A DNA stretch of 20,528 bases from Bacillota bacterium (GTDB lineage: Bacteria > Bacillota > Clostridia > Lachnospirales > Lachnospiraceae), in the NCBI GenBank assembly GCA_023413555.1, contig JAEZPG010000002.1:1-20528 (forward strand). Direction: 5' to 3'. Made by a program: the position numbers and the translations under genes. This document shows positions 15,708 through 20,528 of this stretch, piece after piece. Below the pieces are notes generated by a model. That model had not been told where the DNA came from and did no database searches. It saw only the letters and a program-made list of their open reading frames with translations. The first letter of the stretch is position 1; each line of letters begins with the position of its first letter.

Positions 15708-15735
15708 TGTGTCCAATACTATTTTTCTCTATAAT
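15707..15735 (+). promoter_or_regulatory. Promoter of the LysR-family gene
   Basis: TTGTGT (15707-15712), 17 bp, TATAAT (15730-15735). The predicted start is near 15742, about 46 nt before the ATG. Confidence 0.55.
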
Positions 15736-15787
15736 GTACGTTGCTATTTATTAAAATAATTATGCATACAAAAAACAGGTGAATGTT

Positions 15788-16660
15788 ATGTTAGATTATC
15801 GAATGGAAACATTTATAACCTTATGTGAGGAACGTAGTTACAGCAAGGCAGCTAAACGACTTTGTATTACCCAACCTGCCATAACCCAGCATATTCAATA
15901 CCTAGAACGTTATTACAACGCCAAGCTGTTTGAATATACCAACAAACAGGTAACTTTAACAACTCAGGGAAGAATACTTGAGCAATACGCTCTTAGAATG
16001 AACTTTACCACCCGACAGGTATATGAAGTCATTGCACAAAGTCAGGGAGGCCCTGTTAAGTTACATATTGGTGCCTCACCTACCCTGGGAGAGCTTTTTA
16101 TGCCCTCTGTTCTACAAAAGGTATTAGAGTACGAACCCAAACTTCATATAAAATATGTTAGTAAACATGCCAGCGAACTCTTAGATGAGCTAAAATCTGG
16201 TACTATTTCATGTGCTTATGTGGAAGGTCCTTTTAAAAAAGAAGATTTTGAATACCGATTAATTAAAACAGATGAGATTATTCCAGTCAGCGGTACTCCC
16301 ATGAGAAAATGCGACCCCCATGACCTACTTAGCTATACACTTTTCTGTGAAGAGATAGGCTCTGGACTTCGAAAGACTACTGCTGACTTACTTTACGATA
16401 ATGGTCTCTCCATAGAAAATTTTAGCAATCATATACAGGTTAATAATTCATCAGTAATGAAACATCTAATTAAATCCAATAACGGAATTGGTTTTTTCTA
16501 TAAATCTTATGTATCGGAGGAATTAAAGGAAGGAACCCTTCACCAGATTCCAGTTGACCTTACTACAAAACAGGAATTCAACTTTGTGGTATTAAAGAAT
16601 TGTCTATTCTTAGATATGTATTTAAAGCTATATAATTTCTCGAAGGATATTATAAACTAA
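15788..16660 (+). CDS. LysR-family transcriptional regulator
   Basis: A 290-residue regulator. The N-terminal winged helix-turn-helix (about 1-60) is classic: METFITLCEERSYSKAAKRL, then CITQPAITQHIQYLE. A linker helix follows, and about residues 88-290 form the two-lobed periplasmic-binding-like effector domain (KLHIGASPTLGELFMP, SGTISCAYVEGPF, IKSNNGIGFFYKSYV). The effector is not predictable. I chose ATG 15788 over the in-frame GTG at 15779, because the AGGTGA ribosome site lies 5 nt before this ATG and overlaps the GTG. It is divergent from sfsA with 211 bp between the start codons, and a LysR-type box abuts its own -35. The regulated genes could include itself and sfsA; no metabolic partner is adjacent to suggest more. 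Confidence 0.93.
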   Translation: MLDYRMETFITLCEERSYSKAAKRLCITQPAITQHIQYLERYYNAKLFEYTNKQVTLTTQGRILEQYALRMNFTTRQVYEVIAQSQGGPVKLHIGASPTLGELFMPSVLQKVLEYEPKLHIKYVSKHASELLDELKSGTISCAYVEGPFKKEDFEYRLIKTDEIIPVSGTPMRKCDPHDLLSYTLFCEEIGSGLRKTTADLLYDNGLSIENFSNHIQVNNSSVMKHLIKSNNGIGFFYKSYVSEELKEGTLHQIPVDLTTKQEFNFVVLKNCLFLDMYLKLYNFSKDIIN

Positions 16661-16676
16661 GCATAGGTATGCTTAG
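16657..16676. repeat. Perfect inverted repeat over the lysR stop codon
   Basis: CTAAGCATA-GG-TATGCTTAG, 9-bp arms with a 2-nt spacer, overlaps the TAA stop. No T-tract follows, so it is not a standard terminator. It may be a protein site or a 3'-end structure. Confidence 0.45.
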
Positions 16677-16709
16677 GACTGAACTCACGGATGGAGTAGA
16701 AAAATAAAA

Positions 16710-16752
16710 AATTGCCAGGGAAGCTATCAAGGTCGCCACTTCCCTAGCAATT
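16710..16752 (-). terminator. Terminator of the ABC exporter operon
   Basis: AATTGC-C-AGGGAAG and CTTCCCT-A-GCAATT form a stem with one mismatch around a 14-nt loop. On the minus strand it runs into a six-T tract then ATTTTTC, so it mainly ends the permease transcript. On plus it may also stop lysR, though no T's follow there. Confidence 0.8.
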
Positions 16753-16776
16753 GGGGGATCATACTCTTATAAGATT

Positions 16777-18024
16777 CTACTCTTTTTCTTTTGCAATTCT
16801 CTTGATTACTGCTCTCAGCTTTAATGGATTGCCATAATGTAAAGTTCCCATACGGTAAATCTTTGCCCCTAAAACGCCCGCTCCCACAGCTGAAGCCATT
16901 AGAATAAGCAGAGCAATAATGGTTTCTATCATTCCAACTGTCCCCATGGCCATACGAATTACCATACAATACACCGAAGTAAATGGGATGTAGGAACATA
17001 CTTTAACAAGCACACTATCAGGCATATTCAATCCAATGATACTAATAAAGAAACCTACCATAAATAATAAGTTAATAGGTCCAATGGATTTACTGATGTC
17101 CTCAGTTTTGGAAACTAGAGCTCCCAAGGATGCATATAAAAAACTATAGAATAAAAATCCAATTACAAGGAAAATAAAGAAAACAACTATTACCTCTACT
17201 GGAATGTTTAAGATGGGATCTAAGAATCCTCCCCAAGCATCTCTATTAAATTTGTAAGCTACTATTCCGGCAGTAAGTGATATCCCAACCTGTAGGAAGC
17301 TGGCTATTACACCGGCAATTACCTTCCCGAAAATAAGAGAAGTAGGCTTTGCACTAGTAATCAATACTTCAATGGCACGGTTGCTCTTCTCTGCCGTAAT
17401 GCTAGTGGCAATCATCTGCCCATACAGAATAATGGTGAGGTATATTATCATAACTAGCATATAGGTATAAGGGTAATTATTAACACTGTCCTTGCCAAGA
17501 ATCTCCTCATTCACCATAATTTCTGTGTTTATTACTTTTTCCATAGCCGTGACATCTATTTTCTGTTGCTCCATATAATTGGTACGGTAATAGTGACGCA
17601 TAATCTCTGAGAACATAACCTGTTTGGTGTCATACATATCACTGTTGTTCACAACATAAGTAAACTCTGTAGGGTTTTTCACAACAAAACCACCAACAGC
17701 CTTGTTATCTGTTACCTGTGTCTTTACGTCCTTCTCAGATTCTACCATTTTCCAGTTAAACCCTGGATGTTTCGTCTGCACAAATGTGAGATCTTTTATC
17801 ATGCCTGTTTCATCGTATATAACTAGGCAATCTAGATCCTCTGGCTTAACCTCCTCTAACTTCTCGTCATCAGAAGAGTCATTTGCCTGAACCAAATTAA
17901 TTATAGTTGGAACACAAAGCCCGACTACCAGCAAAACAGTAATCAAGATTGTAGTAAGATAATAACCTTTATTTCTTATATAGCCGTTTAACTCAAATTC
18001 TAATATTTTCTTTATTTGATTCAT
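16777..18024 (-). CDS. ABC-2 type transporter permease (NatB-like)
   Basis: A 415-residue membrane subunit that would pair with the adjacent ATPase in an exporter. The first membrane segment is at about 22-45. A large extracytoplasmic loop follows (about 46-185, rich in charged residues). A C-terminal membrane bundle has segments near 187-207, 233-256, 277-298, 315-332 and 365-387. AEKSNRAIEVLITSAKP (about 211-227) is the cytoplasmic coupling motif of the NatB/ABC-2 group (compare EKERGT-E-L). This topology (one helix, long loop, then a bundle) is typical of NatB, a Na+ extrusion permease in Bacillus, but also of peptide and antibiotic exporters, so the substrate is open. Its ATG overlaps the ATPase stop by 4 bp (ATGA), implying coupled translation. 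Confidence 0.92.
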   Translation of the reverse strand: MNQIKKILEFELNGYIRNKGYYLTTILITVLLVVGLCVPTIINLVQANDSSDDEKLEEVKPEDLDCLVIYDETGMIKDLTFVQTKHPGFNWKMVESEKDVKTQVTDNKAVGGFVVKNPTEFTYVVNNSDMYDTKQVMFSEIMRHYYRTNYMEQQKIDVTAMEKVINTEIMVNEEILGKDSVNNYPYTYMLVMIIYLTIILYGQMIATSITAEKSNRAIEVLITSAKPTSLIFGKVIAGVIASFLQVGISLTAGIVAYKFNRDAWGGFLDPILNIPVEVIVVFFIFLVIGFLFYSFLYASLGALVSKTEDISKSIGPINLLFMVGFFISIIGLNMPDSVLVKVCSYIPFTSVYCMVIRMAMGTVGMIETIIALLILMASAVGAGVLGAKIYRMGTLHYGNPLKLRAVIKRIAKEKE

Positions 18025-18938
18025 TCTACATCACCTGCTTTCAATACAAAGATATCTGTTAAGGTTGGCTCATAAATACCGAAATGTTCTACATCTATAT
18101 CAGTCATGATCAGTGCCTCCATTAAAGATTTCTTTGTAGCCCCATTGAGCAGATTTAGTACAAGAAATTCTTTCTTCTGTTTGTATACCTGACAATAATT
18201 ATTCAATTTACTCTCTATCAGAGTAATCAGCTCTTTCTGAGTATAGTTGGATGCACTTAATATAAGACGATCCTTTCCGTAATCCTTCTTGATTTCTTTC
18301 AGATTACCTTCCAGAACCACCTCACCATGATTTAAAATGACAATATCATTACAGAACTCCTCCACATAGCCCATCTGGTGACTTGAGAAGATGACCAATT
18401 TACCTTCTGCAATTAAATCATTAATAACATCCTTTAAAATCTGAGAATTCACTGGGTCCAATCCACTAAATGGCTCATCTAGGATGATAATATCCGGATT
18501 GCAAATAATGGTCTGGGCTAATTGTACCTTCTGCTGATTACCCTTAGATAATGTCTCCAGATTACGATTCTCATACTCCAAAACACCCAAGCGTTCTAAC
18601 CACTTGTATGCATTCTTCTTAGCTTCCTTCTTATTAAGACCTCGAAGTCCTGCCAGAAATACTAACTGTTCCATAACCTTCTTTTTAGGGTATAGACCTC
18701 TTTCCTCTGGCAAGTATCCAATTTGACACCTACTCGCATCAAATGGCTTACCATCTAGTAAGATTTCCCCACTATTTGCCTTGAATACATCCATTAGTAT
18801 ACGAATTGTGGTGGTTTTACCGGCACCATTTCTACCTAAAAGACCTAATGCCTTTCCACTTTCCACTTTGAAAGATACGCTATGTAGTACTTCTGTTTCT
18901 CCAAAGGTTTTATGTATATCATTAATCTCTAAAAGCAT
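18021..18938 (-). CDS. ABC transporter ATP-binding protein (NatA-like)
   Basis: A 305-residue ATPase subunit. Walker A is GRNGAGKTT (residues 35-43), the Q-loop region is GYLPEERGLYP (74-84), the signature is LSKGNQQK (from 130, in place of LSGGQ), Walker B is IIILDEPFSGLDP (Asp154, Glu155), and the H-loop is His187 in FSSHQMG. The LSKGNQQK signature and the YLPEERGLYPK segment are typical of the NatA/YhaQ group. A C-terminal regulatory tail of about 80 residues follows. GGGGGTG lies 6 nt before the ATG. It is first in a two-gene operon with the permease, from a promoter at 18970-18999, and lies directly after an Lrp-family regulator. Confidence 0.94.
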   Translation of the reverse strand: MLLEINDIHKTFGETEVLHSVSFKVESGKALGLLGRNGAGKTTTIRILMDVFKANSGEILLDGKPFDASRCQIGYLPEERGLYPKKKVMEQLVFLAGLRGLNKKEAKKNAYKWLERLGVLEYENRNLETLSKGNQQKVQLAQTIICNPDIIILDEPFSGLDPVNSQILKDVINDLIAEGKLVIFSSHQMGYVEEFCNDIVILNHGEVVLEGNLKEIKKDYGKDRLILSASNYTQKELITLIESKLNNYCQVYKQKKEFLVLNLLNGATKKSLMEALIMTDIDVEHFGIYEPTLTDIFVLKAGDVE

Positions 18939-18955
18939 CCTTTACACCCCCATAA

Positions 18956-18965
18956 ACAATATTGT
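18956..18965. promoter_or_regulatory. Short palindrome at the exporter transcription start
   Basis: ACAATATTGT, a perfect 10-bp palindrome just downstream of the -10. A related one, TCAATA-T-TATTGA, overlaps the -35 (about 18996-19008). Both are candidate operator sites; the adjacent Lrp-family protein is one possible binder. Confidence 0.3.
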
Positions 18966-18969
18966 CCAT

Positions 18970-18999
18970 ATTATAGCGCATGCAAAAGATTAAAGTCAA
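18970..18999 (-). promoter_or_regulatory. Promoter of the ABC exporter operon
   Basis: Minus-strand TTGACT (18999-18994), 18 bp, TATAAT (18975-18970). The predicted start is near 18963, about 25 nt before the ATPase ATG. Confidence 0.6.
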
Positions 19000-19021
19000 T
19001 ATTATTGAGTTTCTACTAACA

Positions 19022-19465
19022 TTATGATAGCTGTTCCACCAAGATTCCTCTTGATCTTACTGCAGTGTTAAATACAATCTGTGTGGATGTGTTTCCAAAT
19101 TTCTGAAGTTGACCAATAAAAGAGTCTAACTCCATAGTGCTAGGAAATGCCACTTTAATTAACATAGAATATGTTCCTGTCACACAATTGCATTCTAACA
19201 CATTCGGACAATTTTCGATAAACGGATAAAATGTGCTCTTTTGCTTAGGAGCCATTTCCAAATTAATAAAAGCAGTTATGTGGAACCCTAGTTTTAACAT
19301 ATCAATCTCAGCTTGATAGCCTTTTATGTAGCCTTCTCTCTCCAGACGATCTATTCTGGAAGAGACAGCCGGTGAAGATAAATATACCTGCTCTGCCAAT
19401 TGCTTTAAAGAGTAACGAGCATTTTCCTGTAACAATCCGATTATTTTCATATCAATTTTATCCAT
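19022..19465 (-). CDS. Lrp/AsnC-family transcriptional regulator
   Basis: A 147-residue regulator. The N-terminal helix-turn-helix (about 5-50) reads MDKIDMKIIGLLQENARYSL, then KQLAEQVYLSSPAVSSRI and DRLEREGYIKGY. The C-terminal RAM/ligand-binding domain (about 58-140) has the VLECNCVTGTYSMLIKV segment, whose glycine region normally binds amino acids. I chose ATG 19465 rather than the in-frame ATG at 19474, because AAAGG sits 9 nt before it while the earlier ATG abuts that ribosome site. It lies upstream of the ABC exporter operon on the same strand. The leader of about 143 nt contains an intrinsic terminator, suggesting attenuation. Possible targets are the exporter operon and itself. Confidence 0.93.
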   Translation of the reverse strand: MDKIDMKIIGLLQENARYSLKQLAEQVYLSSPAVSSRIDRLEREGYIKGYQAEIDMLKLGFHITAFINLEMAPKQKSTFYPFIENCPNVLECNCVTGTYSMLIKVAFPSTMELDSFIGQLQKFGNTSTQIVFNTAVRSRGILVEQLS

Positions 19466-19549
19466 TCTAATCATCCTTTCTTAGTATTGCGGAGCTTGTG
19501 CAAACCAGCCTTCTGCTTAAGTAGAATACCTAAGGATATGCTCTTTACC

Positions 19550-19588
19550 CAAAAAAACGGAGCATATGCCCTAACACATATGCTCCGT
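19550..19588 (-). terminator. Intrinsic terminator in the Lrp gene leader (possible attenuator)
   Basis: ACGGAGCATATG and CATATGCTCCGT form a perfect 12-bp stem with an 8-nt loop (19557-19588). On the minus strand seven T's follow. The only nearby minus-strand promoter is at 19615-19643, so the terminator lies 20-60 nt into the leader, 84 nt before the Lrp start codon. A partial third copy of the arm (minus-strand GAGCATATCC, 19543-19534) lies just beyond the T-tract. Confidence 0.65.
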
Positions 19589-19614
19589 TGCATTGTTTGA
19601 ATTATTATGCCCAT

Positions 19615-19643
19615 ATTATAACTTCATTTTCCTAGATTTACAA
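19615..19643 (-). promoter_or_regulatory. Promoter of the Lrp-family gene or of a short RNA
   Basis: Minus-strand TTGTAA (19643-19638), 17 bp, TATAAT (19620-19615). The predicted start is near 19608. The transcript would meet the terminator at 19550-19588 within about 60 nt. Confidence 0.55.
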
Positions 19644-19707
19644 GCAATATTTTTATTTTTTTTAATCAAAACCATCTCTTCGGTTAAAATAATAAGGAGG
19701 CAAACTT

Positions 19708-19743
19708 ATGCTACTTAATTATGCCATTTATAGAAAGATTTAA
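19708..19743 (+). CDS. Possible 11-codon leader peptide
   Basis: ATG at 19708 opens a short frame, MLLNYAIYRKI, ending with TAA at 19741-19743. AAGGAGG lies at 19694-19700, exactly 7 nt before the ATG, as good a ribosome site as any in the window. The stop codon is inside one arm of two mutually exclusive hairpins (19735-19771). A weak promoter (TTGTTT, 18 bp, TATAAC near 19592-19620) could transcribe it. It could be a regulatory leader peptide for the downstream PAP2 gene, a remnant of a lost gene, or chance. No known leader peptide is recognised. Confidence 0.35.
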   Translation: MLLNYAIYRKI

Positions 19744-19771
19744 GAGTAAATCTTAAGCCTTTCTTAAATCT
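19735..19771 (+). promoter_or_regulatory. Mutually exclusive hairpins after the short open frame
   Basis: Hairpin A pairs AAGATTTA (19735-19742) with TAAATCTT (19747-19754). Hairpin B pairs AGATTTAAGA (19736-19745) with TCTTAAATCT (19762-19771). A and B share their left arm and cannot coexist. A third weak stem pairs TTAAG (19753-19757) with CTTAA (19763-19767). All are AT-rich, so stability is modest. Confidence 0.45.
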
Positions 19772-19783
19772 ATATTTGTCCAG

Positions 19784-19812
19784 TTGCACGTCAATTCTCG
19801 CTGTGCTATAAT
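19784..19812 (+). promoter_or_regulatory. Promoter of the PAP2-family gene
   Basis: TTGCAC (19784-19789), 17 bp, and an extended -10, TGCTATAAT (TG at 19804-19805, TATAAT 19807-19812). The predicted start is near 19819, about 25 nt before the chosen ATG. The TTG here is therefore probably part of the promoter, not a start codon. Confidence 0.55.
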
Positions 19813-19843
19813 CCAACGTGAGACTAGAAAGGCAGGTATATAT

Positions 19844-20518
19844 ATGAAAACATTTTTAAATAAATATAAACATGCCTGGGTATTATTATACTTCTTCCTT
19901 TATATGCCTTGGTTTCTTATACTGGAATCTAAGGTTGTGACAGATTACACCGTAGTTACCATAGGCATAGATAAATGGATCCCTTTTAACGAATTATTCG
20001 TCATTCCATATTTACTTTGGTTTGCCTATATTGCTACTACTATCACCTTCTTCTTTTTTACGTCAAAAAAAGAATTCTATGAATATTGTGGTTTTTTATT
20101 TATAGGTATGACCATTTGCCTCATTATCTATACCATCTGGCCAAACGGACAGAATTTGAGACCAACGGCATTTGCAAGAGATAATATCCTGGTGGATATC
20201 GCCAAAACCTTATATAGTGCAGATACTGCTACTAACGTATGTCCTAGCATCCATGCCTTTAACTCGATTGGTGCCCATATCGCTATTGCCAAGAGCAAAC
20301 GACTTCACAATCATAAATGGGTGGTTACTGCATCCTTCCTTTTAATGATATCGATTTGTCTGTCAACCATGTTCTTGAAGCAGCATTCCGCTTTTGATGT
20401 AATTTGTTCGGTTTTACTCAGCGGATTTATGTATGTCGTGATTTACAAGGTAGATTACAACAAGCTTATAGCAGTGATTAAAGCAAAGAAAAAGGTTCAT
20501 ACTAACTTGCGTGCATAA
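19844..20518 (+). CDS. PAP2-family membrane phosphatase
   Basis: A 224-residue polytopic membrane protein with about six helices (near 10-28, 49-72, 79-99, 155-168 and 176-192, plus a less certain one). It carries PAP2 motifs: motif 2 as CPSIHAF with His137, and motif 3 as Ser164 through His171 to Asp175 (STMFLKQHSAFD), which match the catalytic His/Asp of lipid phosphatases. Motif 1 (KxxxxxxRP) is only partly present: Arg106-Pro107 occur in NGQNLRP, but the lysine position is Trp99. Family members dephosphorylate phosphatidic acid, undecaprenyl pyrophosphate or related lipids; substrate unknown. I chose ATG 19844, with AAAGGCAGG seven nt upstream, over the in-frame TTG at 19784, which lies in the promoter. 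It ends 10 bp from the right edge. Confidence 0.88.
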   Translation: MKTFLNKYKHAWVLLYFFLYMPWFLILESKVVTDYTVVTIGIDKWIPFNELFVIPYLLWFAYIATTITFFFFTSKKEFYEYCGFLFIGMTICLIIYTIWPNGQNLRPTAFARDNILVDIAKTLYSADTATNVCPSIHAFNSIGAHIAIAKSKRLHNHKWVVTASFLLMISICLSTMFLKQHSAFDVICSVLLSGFMYVVIYKVDYNKLIAVIKAKKKVHTNLRA

Positions 20519-20528
20519 TTTGATACAA

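Larger units (their letters stand above)
19466..19843. other. Divergent regulatory region between Lrp-family and PAP2 genes
   Basis: These 378 bp contain the Lrp promoter and leader terminator (minus), an 11-codon open frame with an ideal ribosome site (plus), competing hairpins, and the PAP2 promoter (plus). Apart from the short frame I see no protein gene. Confidence 0.7.

Noticed and set aside
19466..19610. T-box or known amino-acid riboswitch in the Lrp leader
   Set aside because: The leader is too short and no T-box sequence or specifier stem is visible; only the terminator stem and partial arm repeats are seen.
19784..19843. N-terminal extension of the PAP2 protein from TTG 19784
   Set aside because: The TTG is part of the likely -35 box, the extension is not membrane-like, and a ribosome site stands before ATG 19844.
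1..20528. CRISPR arrays, tRNA genes, insertion sequences or prophage
   Set aside because: No regularly spaced repeats, cloverleaf-like segments, transposase or phage genes were seen in either strand.

Overview
The window looks like chromosomal DNA of an AT-rich anaerobic Firmicute, most likely a Lachnospiraceae/Clostridium-type organism. The support is low G+C, strong AGGAGG-type ribosome sites, several GTG/TTG starts, TTGACA/TATAAT promoters, and a typical gene set: Cache-type chemoreceptor, NatAB-like ABC exporter, Xpt, SfsA, SERCA-like P-type ATPase, Lrp and LysR regulators. The genus call is inference; there is no rRNA or housekeeping marker. No insertion sequence, prophage, CRISPR array or tRNA was seen.

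Layout, left to right. (1) 1-2521, minus: the N-terminal part of a secreted protein with a CUB-like and an Ig-like domain runs off the left edge, preceded by a LacX-type aldose epimerase. (2) 2644-6581: a divergent pair, an unrecognised 531-residue protein with an N-terminal helix-turn-helix (minus) and a chemoreceptor (plus). Between them lie two related palindromic sites and two good promoters. (3) 6626-8221, minus: a probable operon of an ArsC/Spx-like thioredoxin-fold protein, a MutT-type Nudix hydrolase and a SAM methyltransferase, closed by a 19-bp-stem bidirectional terminator shared with the chemoreceptor. (4) 8315-11263, minus: an OmpR-type response regulator, its histidine kinase and an overlapping membrane-anchored protein of unknown role. 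(5) 11264-11568: an intergenic stretch with a good plus-strand promoter and terminator but no gene, a small-RNA candidate. (6) 11569-15576, minus: SfsA, a Ca2+-type P-ATPase and xanthine phosphoribosyltransferase. (7) 15788-16660, plus: a LysR regulator with a likely autoregulatory box. (8) 16777-19465, minus: an Lrp/AsnC regulator followed by a NatA/NatB-like ABC exporter. (9) 19466-20518: a regulatory stretch with an apparent attenuator in the Lrp leader and an 11-codon open frame with an ideal ribosome site followed by competing hairpins, then a PAP2-family membrane phosphatase.

Much of the window concerns sensing and envelope functions: a chemoreceptor, a two-component system, LysR, Lrp and the unknown HTH protein, beside a secreted protein, an exporter, an ion pump and a lipid-phosphatase-like enzyme. 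The least explained signals are the 34-bp palindrome and its partner between the HTH protein and the chemoreceptor, the orphan plus-strand transcription unit near 11.45 kb, and the leader structures near 19.6-19.77 kb. Promoters, hairpins and start codons were read by eye; no folding energies or database searches were run.
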